A DNA stretch of 64,000 nt from Talpa occidentalis (taxonomy: Eukaryota; Chordata; Mammalia; Eulipotyphla; Talpidae), in the NCBI RefSeq assembly GCF_014898055.3, contig NW_023601212.1, positions 32,724,329-32,788,328 of the forward strand. The letters are read 5' to 3'. Positions 1 through 12,600 of the stretch are shown piece after piece. The notes under the pieces are model-generated. The model made no database searches and was not told where the DNA came from. It saw only the letters and a program-made list of their open reading frames with translations. How positions within the stretch are numbered: the stretch's first letter is position 1; each line of letters starts with the position of its first letter. The position numbers and the translations under genes were made by a program.

Positions 1-453
1 TCCCCACCTTTTTCTCACTGCAGAAAGTCAATCAGGGAAAGTAAATGACGCTGATCTTATGAGAAGAGGCAAAAAGTCAGACTTTTGGTTAATAAAAGAA
101 ATTGCTATCATTAGTATTTTAACTATGGTAATAAATTATTCAAGGCCCCTATGCGGACCCATCTGGTATGCAGCTACCCTACCCCCCAGTGGAATCCCAC
201 TGCTTACCATTACAACTAAATAAAGAAGGCCTGCCTGCCTAGCTACAACTGCATTCTGAGATGCTGCACGGAGACCCCACCACCCTGTAATCAGAGGCCA
301 AGACCACCCACCACCCAGCGCACTGTAGGCAGAGGCCACATACACAGAGACCATGGGATGGAGCAAGCAAAAAAAACTAGTACTAAAGAAAAAGCTTAAA
401 AGGAAACAAGCAGAGGTAGAAAGGGATTAAGCCAAATTAATGAATGTTCTTAC
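1..453. other. ATM intron 36, unassigned
   Basis: No coding match. Positions 150-360 are GC-richer than their surroundings and may be an old repeat, but I cannot classify them. Confidence 0.5.
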
Positions 454-630
454 TTCACACATTGGCTTTAAGAATTGAAGAATTTCACTTTTTGTGCCCC
501 CACTGTCCAGAAAAGCACAAGTCAATGTCTTTATCCAAGAGTCATGATTTTCATTTTGCGGAATCCACAGGCTTGTATCATCCAAAGTTTCTAAAGGGTT
601 TTCTTTGTCAAGTCTGGGTACTTCTAAAAA
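454..630 (-). CDS. ATM: ATM exon 36 (last ATM exon in the window)
   Basis: 177 nt, human residues 1774-1832. It encodes [20 protein letters not shown] and ends [12 protein letters not shown]. The acceptor is TTTCTAG and the donor GTAAGA. Exon 37 was looked for in 1-453 and not found, so the gene continues to the left. Confidence 0.97.
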
Positions 631-3600
631 CTAGAAAGAGATTCAAAAATGTAAATAAGCTAATTAGAAATACATTTTACTCTCCCTACACAAAACAAAC
701 ATAAACAAACCTATTTCAAATAAAACAAATATAGGCAAAACTAAATGGAGGCAATGGCTACCTTTTAAATTAAAATACATTTGTTTAATGACAGAGTGGT
801 ATGTAAAAAATGACTGGTGTAGACAACAGGAAATGGGAGCCTTACTCTCAGCTCACTATTAGTATAATATATGAATCACAAACTGTCTGCCTTGCCTCTC
901 TGGTACAAAGCCAGTTCAAATCTAAATCTAACACACAGAATTGATTTCAAGAAGTGAGATTTTAAAACTTTTAAACCTATAGTACTTTACAGGTTATAGT
1001 GCCAGTTTTATTAACAGTTTAAGTTAGTAGTCATTTCAGCGAACCCCAAAGTTATATTTATGATATATTTAAAAGTACTATTTCCAAGATGAGTTTATGC
1101 TGCTATTAAATTGATGACAATTCAACTATATATTTCCCCGTCACTTTATGAAAATAAAATATTTAAAAAGAATGCTTAGACTAAAGGAGAAGCAAGAATT
1201 CTTAAAACATCTTTCAGAGAGAACTTTCCACAGAACCTTGATAATCAACATGGAAAAGGGAGAACTCCAGAGGTCACCTTATATTTCACTAGGGGCTGTG
1301 ATACTCTAACTTGCTATGGAAATAAACACTTGCTTATTGGAAATAAACACTTGCTCAATGGGATAGAAGTAGGCCTTTCTACTCCTAAGAAAAAAAGTCC
1401 AGTCCTTAAGAACTGTCCCCCCAACTCAGCCATTACTTCTCTATCTCTACTACCTATTTCTGCTCTTCCATGCTGCCATAGTAAAAAAGCACATCTTTTG
1501 AATACAAAAAATGCAGCTGGAATTACTTTTAAGAAAGTAGAATATCATTTAAGCAACTTGGTCTTCATAACTCACAACAAATAGAACTGTTCTAGATATA
1601 GGAGGCATTCAATAAACGTTTATTGCTTGAAAGACCTTTTTTCTCGATGTTCTGAAAGGCTGTAGATAGATCAGCATGGGATCCGAGGTCACTTTGTAAA
1701 TCTCCCAGAAACGATGTCCAGTCTTTGTGGCCAAAATGCTTTTCAAACAGGAAACAGCAGCTGATCGCACTTTGACACTAAAAAGCAGATACAATTCAAA
1801 TGTCTACAAAACTATTAATCTTGATGATTTTTTCCAATGAAAAAATTAAAATTTAAAATTTAAAATTTCTTTTGGGAAATTTTTCTTTTTTTAATAGGAA
1901 ATCCTTATATTTATCAATAAAATTCTATAACATCAAATCCAAAGTAATCAAAGGACTTTTAATATTTCTTAGTAAACTTGAATTACTCATGGGGGCAACA
2001 GCAATTCCCTTCATTCACTACAGTAGTTTCCTTTATAACTACTATAAGTTAAGAAGGACTCATAAGACATATTTCAAAACAGACAGAAAAAAATTAGTAG
2101 AGAGAATGAAAGAATACTAATTCACCTAAGAAAGTAATTTTTGATAATATAAGAGATACAAATAATTTGGGGTAGGGCAAAATGGCTAGAACTGTCTTGA
2201 ACATTATTCTAGAACAATGATCTAGAATACTTTTAGACAGAAGTATATACTTATTCTGAGTAGAAGTGAGTTGAAAATCATTAGGAAAACATCTAAAAGT
2301 CACTAAAAAAATAAATTGAAGGTTCTTTTACAAAAACTAGAGGAAAGGAAAGAAAGGAAGACTGAACTAACCAGAGCACTAACAGTGTGACAGCTGTCAA
2401 GAATTGCCATAAAGCTCATACTGTAAATGAGGATGAGCTGCCAAGTAAAGGCTTACTTTTCTTTACATAGAAGAACTGGGGTGTAGGCCACAGCTGTGGG
2501 GGAGTGAGAGCATTCACCAGAGACAGAGTGGGAAGCAGAACAGGTGGATTTACTGAAATACACTGCTGAGGGGAACAGCAGGCAAGAGAGGAAAGATCTG
2601 CTGTGCCATATGTGGCTTAGCTCCCTGGCCAGTATAGAACTCAGGCCTATTGGTGATAGCACTGAGACTTAACCCCTAGGCAGCCAGGGAGGGTAAAGGC
2701 TTACTTAATCCCTTTTAGGTTTCTCAATATAAGACCCAGACACATGAACCGTAAATTTGCATTGATCTTCCATTCCGCTCTTTCCCTCACTCCTCCCTGT
2801 TTAATTCCTCAGCAAGTCCTGCTCGCTCTATATTAAAAGCACGCTCTGCTTCCATAATGCTTCATCTCCTCCTCACTGAGGTCACCATCACTTCCCCCAC
2901 AGACTACTACAATAGCTTCACCGGCAGTCCTTGTTTTTCACAATACCCATCATGATCCATTTGCCATTTAAAAAGCTGAAGTAAAAATGTAAGTTGTGAC
3001 ATGACACTGCTTTGCTGAAAATTCCATACTTCCTTAAATATTTTAAATAAAATCCAAATTCCTTAATCAGATCTAGTCCTACCTTTCTAATTTCATCTCA
3101 CATCATTTTTCTTTGCACCATCTTCTTTCTGTTCCTCAAACACAGCAAGTTTATTTCGCTCTTGCTATTCCCTGCCTAGCAAATCATCTAGCTATGATTT
3201 GTATCCTAAATCATCTTTCATGGGGCATTGGCAGGATGGTTTGGTGGAGAGTGAGTGGAACATGTGCACATATGGAAGAACAAAAATGCAACCCCCAAAT
3301 AATTAAAAAAAAAATCATCTTTCAGCCAATTCCTGGTGGTTCATCTAGGTGGCACTTGACCTCAAGAAGTCATCCATAACCAGCTATTCTGGGAACAACT
3401 TGGTCAACCTGTCCTTTGTACACCCAAAGCCCCCTATACGTGTAATGATTTTTTCCTCTAAAAAAAGACAGGAAAAACAAATGGGACCTGTTCCCTACTG
3501 TTCTCAAATTGAAGTCACACTAATAGTTCTGTGCACCTTTTTCAGAACAGCCATTGCAAATTTCTATGTAACAAATGTAACACTTAATGCTTGCACATTT

Positions 3601-6600
3601 TCTCTGGAAAATCTCTTCAAGAGCTATGCCAGATATACACTGAGATACATAAATGACATGGCTTAATAAGTGGATAGAAGGATGGCTAGAGATGAAAGCA
3701 AGGATAGTAGTAAAATATTAATGCTAGATAGATAGATGATAGACAAGTATTTATTGTAAAATTCTTACAATTTTATGATGTTTGAAAATTTTTATAATAC
3801 AACGTTGGGAAAGAAACGGTGCCAGCCTTTTTATTACAATAACAACAATAAGAGAAAGATACATGTTCATTAAATCAACAGTAACAGCACTGTAGGCAGA
3901 CATACAGCCAATCATTTACTCCCTAAGAAAAGGGAAAACAGGGCCTCCCCTGGTGGCGTAGCGGTTGAGTGCTGGGCTGCGAAGCTGCCCATAGCCTCTG
4001 CAGCGCCCTTTCGATCCCCGGCCACTGGCGAGGGTCCCTCTCCTGCCGCGCACGCTGCTCCCCTTAGCAGTGTATTTAGTCAGTCTGCCTGTTCCATTCC
4101 CCGCTCTGGCTCTGGTGAATTCTCTCACCCTCCCATGCTTCTGACTGTACCCAGTGCTTGTATAAAAAAATAAATAAATCTTTAAAAAAAAAGGGGGGGG
4201 GGAAACAAATGCAAAACACACATTTACTTTAGAAAGATGTACAGTTGTGGGCAAAAATCATTTGAACCTACCATGCCGAGAACAGGTTGAAGGGGTGCTA
4301 AAATATATGAAAAATAAGTGGGTAAGTGGGAAAAGGGTAATAGAAAGCAAAAATAATTTCATACCAGCAAGGTGAAATTATAATATCTGTTTCAATTGTG
4401 TTTTGAATAGAGAATGGGAAAGGAAAAACCCTGTCTGATCAGTTTAAGACTTTCAGAGGCATGAAATTTCTGCTCTATAACTTATTTCTAAAAAGATCAA
4501 AACAGGGCCTCCCCGGTGGCGCAGCGGTTGAGTGCCGTGCTGCGAAGCTGTCCGCAGCACCGGTTCGATGCCCCACCGGCCAGGGAGAAACCCACATGGC
4601 GTGGATGACCTCTCCTGCCTCACCTGCTGCTGTCCTCAGCAATGTCTTTGGTCCGTCTGCCTGTTCTGTTTCCCACTCTGTGTCTGGTGAGTTCTCTCAC
4701 CCTTCTGTGCTTCTGACCTGTACCCCAGTTCTTGTATAAATAAATCTTTGAAAAAAAAATAAAAAGATCAAAACAGTCTCATTGAGAGTAGAGTGGCAGC
4801 TCTGATTTTGATAAGTGCCTCAAATACATCTTCTCCCATCTTAACATTCTGTGTAGAACCACCTAACAGATTTCTTATTGTTTATCTAGTCTGCTCTCAC
4901 TAGAACTTAACACAGATTTTAACACAGTCTGATAAGTTTATCGCTATCAAGTGGCTGGCACATAACAAGGTTTCAGTGATTATGTGAATTAAAAAAAAGA
5001 TGATATTCATTAAATACCTGAGATTAAAAAGGCATGTCAATTTAAAGGAGAAAGCTTTAGTTACTGGAAATGTTAATTTATATGGGAAATTATTCTCCTA
5101 GCATATGAGATTTTAAGTAACTGCTATCAATAAAAGTATTACTAAATACTCACCAATCTTCTATCAGTGTATTATTAAGGTAGGTGAGCATTATGAAGGT
5201 CCACTGAACTTCTTTATCTTCACATAATTGAAGGGCCTTGGTATAGCATGTATCTTTACTATGTTGTATAGCTATGGTAGAGAAATCGAGAGGACCCACT
5301 TCTCCCAAGCAGCTTCCGACAGCCTCTATATACAGAAATTCTATTTTAGTAGTTATAGCTAAGAGATCTTACATAAAACAAACTATCTAATTTCAAATAT
5401 ACAATGGCATTTAGGCATCTTTCCAGATTCATATTACTTCAAATATTTTGAATAGGTAGAAGAAACTTCAGAATACTGTATTTTTTTTTTTAGAAATCAC
5501 CTAGGTGGGCAACAGATATTTCCTCCCATAAAACCATATCCAAGAGACAGATTAATTAGTAACAGAATATAAATATTAAGGATGGATAAAATAACCACTA
5601 TATGAGATTATTAATAAATTCTTAAAACATTTTTTAGGTGCTGCACACTCTTAAGCACACAGTTCAGTGAAAATTCAAATATGCATTTACTGTTTTTTCC
5701 ACTTGTTCTCACTACTGGCAGGAATATAGAACGTTTTCAACATGCCAGAGGACCCACCCATGCTCTTTCCCAGTCATAGCAGAACTGATTCAAATCCATC
5801 ACAATTTGTTTGACAGTCCTTCTTTCATAAGGTGAAGCCTAATTCCCCTCCCCTTGAACAGGGGCTACATATATTTACTGACTCACTTCTAACAAATAAC
5901 GTATGTTCAGATCTTTTACCTCCTTGATTACACTTATCCTTGGGTTCTTATTTCTCTTAAATGCTACTGTCAAGGGAATTATAGATAAAATGGAATTCCC
6001 ATTTCAGAGTGTTCTTTACTGGTATACAATTGAATTTTGTGGTCATCTTGTATCCTGCAAGTATAGCTCTCTTGCAGACTCTACAGGAATTCCTAAATAT
6101 ATGTTCATGTCACCTTTCACTGAGGTAGTTTTACTTCTTCCTTTCCAATTTGGATGCTTTTTATTTCTTTTTCTCATTGGCTTGCCCTGGCTGGAAGCAC
6201 CAGTGTAATGCTGAAGACCTGTGGTAAAAGTGCACAACCTTGCCATAGTCCTGATTTGAGGGACAAGTATTCAGTGTTTCACCATTAAATAGGAGATAAG
6301 ATGTGGGCACAAAACAGTAAGATTTTATGCTATGTAATAAAGTCACATAGCTTCCTGTATAAGTGGGGTTTGTCCCCAGAAGCAATGCTCTTAGGGACAA
6401 AGGGATAAATTCCTTGGTCAAAGTAAACTTCTAGGGTGCTGGAAAAGTAATGTTTCTTGATCTGAGAGCTATATATACAGGTGTGTTCTGTTTGCAAAAA
6501 TTCTCCAAGTTAACATATCTATGATCTGTGTACTTTTCTGTAAGATATATTTCAATAAAAAATTTAACAAAAAGGGAAGTACCCTAGTACAAATAGACAT

Positions 6601-9600
6601 TTCCAACTTTCCTAAGGTGACCACTCAAACAAAAAATTCATTCATTCAGCCAAATTGTTTACCTAAAACTTCTCTTTCACCAGTGTGGTTCACTGCCATC
6701 TTGGATAACTGCAGCAAGCTGATGACTAACTTCACCATTATGCCATCTTGCGGGTTATCTAGGAGCAGTTTTGAATAAATTAGTTTAAACTATCATGGAG
6801 CCAACACTTAACACATGCTTATATATTAACTTTTCAGACTGGGAAACTTGTATATCATTTTCTAAAAAAGGCTTCAAATCATGAACAGTTCAAAACACGA
6901 ACTGAATGTGTATGAACGTCCCTAGGAAACAGAACCATGGATAAGAGAAGAGCAGTAAATTGTTCAGAGAAGTCCATACCTTAGCAAAATCACAAACAGA
7001 AACACAGGAGTCATTCAACATTACAAGAAAGGGTCTTGGGAGCATACTTGGTTTACTAACCTCTAGCTAGCATTTAGTCTAGACTAGCACACCCAACAGA
7101 ACTTCTGGCAGATTATATACAGAACTTCTGTATATAATCTTGCAGATTATATACAGACAATATAATCTGTATTGTCCAATAACAGTCACAAGTCACCTGT
7201 TACTATCGAGAGCATGACTGGCTAGTATGGTAAAGAATTTGCATTTTAAATTTTATTAAATTTTAATTCATTTAAATTTAAACACTAGTGGCTATATTGG
7301 ACAAGACAGGTCAAGGCCAATAAAATACCCAAAGGAGACAGAGGTGTTCACATTTTATGTGTGTATCTATGTTCTGTAGTTATTATGTACATTTATTGTC
7401 TATAGATATTATATATTTATGATGTTATAAAGATAGCTGAAAACAAGTTCACTAGAAACTGAGTTCAAATGGTCAAAATAAAAATTAGCTTTCAAAAGTA
7501 CTGATAAAAATAACAATATAAATATGAAATTAATGGGTACTAAAAGATGAAAGTCAAAAGGGAAATAAATCAAATTAACATAAATATGGTTGTGTTCTTA
7601 TGTTGGAAAAAAGCTAGAAATACTTATTCATATATGTATGTGTGTATATATACACACACATATATACATATACACACCCAACACATATTCATATACATAT
7701 GTACATGGCTAAGAGGCTTAAAATGAGACACATTTATCTAAGGAAGTTAGAAGAATAGACAGAGATATAATCTTGCATGCTTTGACTCTAAACAATTCCA
7801 ATTTTTTAGGCACTAGGAAGTAAAATTTTTTGAGTAGTAGAATCGCATTATTACATTTGGTTTAGAGAAATCATTTTGGCAGAGGTATAAAGAGGTTGGA
7901 TTAAATAAGAGTAGTTAAAGTGGAAGAGACCACTTAGAAAGTGATACAGGTGATGCAGGTATGAACTAAACAGGTAGGATCTAAATTAAGTCCATGGCCA
8001 AGTAAACCAAGAGCAAGAATTCACAAGAGTATTTAAAGAACAGGTACAAATAACCATGTCATTAAATTAGTACCCTGAGATGCTCTCATAAGATCAATCA
8101 TCTGATCTTTATGTTGTTCTAGTTGTCTTCTGAGATCTTTTAATCCTTCAAGCCTCGTCAATGGAAGTGCATCATAAACACTCACTGAGAGAAAATGGTT
8201 AATTTCCTAAAAGAGAAATTAGTTAAAAATGTAACTGGCTTTTGATATATATTGGTTAAGTCTATGAGGGAAGCAATAAAAGAAAAAACTGAGTGCCTTT
8301 TACAGATAATAACGAATCACTATTACTACCAAACAAGGTGGAAATAAATTTTTCTTCCATTTTGTATCCTACAGTGTTTTAATCATTTTAAATATTAATA
8401 GATTCTCTCATGATAATACAGATTTTAAGGTTATTATAGCATACTTGGGAAAAAGCTCATATTTCTATTTTTTTAGTACTTTAATTAGTTCTATATCTTA
8501 ATAAATTTAACCACATTTTCATAGATATATAGTCAAACAGAGAGCATAATTTTAAAATTATATAGTAAGATTTGTAGGGAAAAATATACCTGGACAGAGA
8601 TATTATTAATTTCAAATGGGTTGAAACAGGATTCAAACTTAAAATACTCTTTAAAACTTAAATATCATCTCCTTTGCAAACATTAAATTGTCCCTCCATG
8701 CAATTGTATGGGGAATATAACCAAAACGAAAATGCATACATTGTGCAAAGATGAAAAAAGATGTAAGAATTATATAAAATAAAATATTTAAATAAAAAAT
8801 AAATAAATAAATTGTCCCTCCAAGGATCAGATGATAATGTTGAAATAATGGATCTTGATGTACACTGAAAATCAAGCTTACTTTATGACACATTTCATCC
8901 ATATTCAAAGTTTACTAAGAAACTTTACTATTAATATTTTTACTGCAATGTGAGAGGCTATAACATTCAGTTGTTTGTTACATGAGAGCTTGTTTTATTT
9001 AATCAAAAAAGAGCATTACAGGTTTTCACTCAGAGCATTACAGGTTTTCAAAAAGTACTACTGTCTATGTTCTCTAATACAAAATAGTAAAATAACGGAA
9101 AATTTATTACCTCCAAGAGTGTAAAAGGTCCCCTACTGTATTTGATTTTCTGCTGAGTAATACGCAGATCCTTAAAGACAGCATGGTCAGGAAAAGGATC
9201 TAAGAGTTTAATTGTGAGATAGAGGTTTTCATTATTCTTGTTATCAATCACTAAGTATTTCAACAAGTCCAATACCTAAAGATAATTAAAAAAGAAAGTC
9301 AAAAGGGAGACATGATTTAATTTTTATTTTAAAGCAAAATATAACCAAGCCCATTGTAATAAATGACAAAAATTCTATAAACTGAGTTCAGATGAAATGT
9401 CTAATTACATCTAAAGTACCCAACTATTACTGTCTTTGTGCTTTCAAATTATTCAACAGATACATGAGGAGTTACTACAGATTCGCCACTGAAATACAGA
9501 AAGGCAGATATTACTGAAATATTTTTCATATGCACTACCTCACACAGTCATAATGAAGTGTTGACTACATCTACACTTTACCATAAAAGACAGAAACCAT

Positions 9601-12600
9601 TGGGTTATTTATTAGTTCAAAATTATTAAGTGATCTGTAATTAAATGATTTACTGACAACACTTTTTTAGCCATTATGAGGAATATTTTCACTAAAATTA
9701 CATCAAGTAAGCACAGTACTCCCAGCAACTTCCAAGAGTAACTTTATCAATGTATTTCAATTATCATTATGAAATGTGGGGAATTACCTCTTCCTGAACC
9801 TCCATCTGGTCACCCACAAGGGGTAGAAGTGTCCCAACAATAACATGAAGATGGTTTTCTAAAGCATCCTTACAGAAAGTGACAGCCGTGCGGCAAACCC
9901 GGCTTAACAGGTCACAACAAAGGGAGAAGCTACGCAATGACACATCCATGAAATGAGAAGGCCTAATGTAGGGAAAAAAATAGTAAGTTCTAGAAAACTA
10001 CTTTGATATAAATTCCTGCAAAAGTCATTTTTATTTAGCATCTCTAACTTTGCTGTGGCTTCACATAAAAGCCACTTTTATATCAATCCCTTAATAGTTT
10101 TAAAGCCAAAAAGAGAAGTGACAGCAAAATTTCAGAGTAGGCAGTTCTAAGCTCCCAGCCTGACAGAAACATTGAACTGTCAGAACTTCCTCAGAACTCT
10201 ATAAAACAACCAGAGGTTTTCAGCAATCAAGCAAACAGTGAATCAAGGAAAAGGCAACTTTAAACATACAGGAAAGTTTTATGGGGATTTTAATCAACCA
10301 AGCCCCACCACTCTCCCCAACTCGGAAGCAGTCATAAAAGTTGCAGTCCCCATTCCTAATGGGGGACCCTGGCCCTTGGCTCTGGAGGGAGCAAAGCAGA
10401 CCTTATTCACCACGGAAAACAGAAATAAATAAAGAATTATTATATGCCCCCTCACCCAATACTACTCCTTGGTATATACCCCAAAGCAATGAAAACAATA
10501 TCAGTCTTGTAGGACTGAGACCTTCACCTGTGGGATCTGACACTATCTCTGAATAGATGGTGTCAGAATTGAGGTGAATGATAAAACAGCCAGCTAATGC
10601 CAGAGAACTCTTGGATGTGTGTGTGGAATTGGTAACCAGAAATGCTACTGTAACACACATTTCAGGTCATCTAAAATGAGAATATTTTATTTAAAATGTG
10701 AAAGACCCTTAATGTTTAAGGTTTCTAGAGATGGAGTAGTTATACATTTTTTTTTTTAAGTAATACGTAAATACAACAAATATTTAAAAAGCAAAATTCA
10801 GAAACAATACTTTGGCTTTTACTTCTTAGAAGCATATACATTTTCAATTAAAATAATAGGGTATAAAAACTACTTATATATTGGCCTAAATATTTTATTT
10901 ACCTTTTATTGATGTAATGAATCAAAGTATAAATAACATCTCGAAGAACAAATGCCCAAGCTCCTCCTAAGCCACTTTTTATATCTTTCAGTAATAAACT
11001 AACAAACAAGTGATATATTTTAAGGATTCTGTGCTTTTTATAAACATTATTTGTCTCAGCTGCTTGTTCACATATAGCTAGAAGAATTTTCTGATAGGAA
11101 TCCTAGAAAATAAATACATATTTAGTAAAAACTTAAGTAATCACATGTATTCAGTTATAGTAAATACACTCTATATTCCAAACAACCAAATTGTAGAATT
11201 TCATTCTGGACTTGATATCAAATGCATAGTTTAACATTAAGAAAATAACTATCTCAAACTTTTAAAACAACTGTCTAATTTGTAGTACACTATAATTAAA
11301 TAGCATATATATTATATTCCTGAGTTAATACATGACCATAGTATCACAAAATTCATGCCTCACATGTAATACATTATAATTAAAAATGAATTCAATTAAT
11401 ACTTAGTAAAATAGCAAGAAATAAAGTTGCAAATGAAAGCATTTCTTCATTTATTTTCACTTATTTACTTTTTTCTCAAGATGCACTTACACAGATTTTC
11501 TAGCTTAAAAATAAGAAAGTCTCCTGATGGGCCTCCCTGGTGGCGCAGTAGTTGAGCGCTGGGCTGCGAAGCTGCCCGCAGCCTCAGCAGCGCCGGTTCA
11601 ATCCCTGGCCACTGGGCGAGGATCCCACATGGTGTGCAGACCTCTCCTGCCGCCCGCTGCTCCCCTCAGCAGTGTATTTCGTCAGCTATCTATTCTGTTC
11701 CCTGCTCTGGCTCTCGTGATTTCTCTCACCCTCCCTCACTTCTGACTGTACCCAGTGCTTGTATAAATAAATAAATAAATCTTTAAAAATAATAATAATA
11801 ATATTAAAAAAAAAAAAAAAAAAAGAAAGTCTCCTGAGTTATAATCGTAACGTGTACTTACAGGGCTTTTGGAAAGAATTTCTAAAATGCTTTTATGCTT
11901 AGTCTTATGGCAGTTGCTGATATAGGCAAATGTTGCTTTGATAACATGTGATGGGAAATGAGGTGGATTAGGAGCAGGATCTAAATCCCTGAAAGTTACA
12001 GGAAAAAAAATGCAATCATTGTCAGAACAAAATTATCAAAAAAAAAAACAAAAAAAAAAACCCACAAAATAAGGTTTTGTTGATAGATCATTGAACTTCT
12101 AAAATGAAAATTTAGACTGTTAATAACTCCAGATTTTAAAATTATTTTTCTATTGAAGAACTACACTTTCAAAATCACAAGTGACTTATCAGTCTATCTA
12201 CATCAACCAGAATATCTCAACACCTTTACCATCTAAGACTTAATTTTAAATGATTTACTTAAAAAACCTTTTATCCAGGGGCCTCCCCGGTGGCGCAGCG
12301 GTTGAGTGCTGGGTTGCGAAGCTGCCCGCGGCCTCTGCGGCGCCGGTTCAATCCCTGGCTGCTCCCCGGCCACCAGAGGAGGGTCCCACATGACGGCGCA
12401 GACCTCTCCTGCCGCCCGCTGCTCCCCTCAGCAGTGTACCTCGGTCCTTCTGCCTGCTCTGCTCCCTGCCCTGGCTCTGGTGAATTCTCTCGCCCTCCCG
12501 TGCTTCTGACTGTACCCAGTGCATGTATAAACAAATCAAACAAGCAAATAAATAAATAAAACATGCCTCTATTAAAAAAAAAAAAAATCTTTTATCCAGT

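Noticed and set aside
1..453. ATM exon 37
   Set aside because: No match to the expected sequence (human VKTDFCQTVLPYL) on the minus strand.
12281..12360. tRNA gene in SINE heads
   Set aside because: The A and B boxes resemble tRNA, but the sequence does not fold into a cloverleaf and continues into a SINE body and tail.
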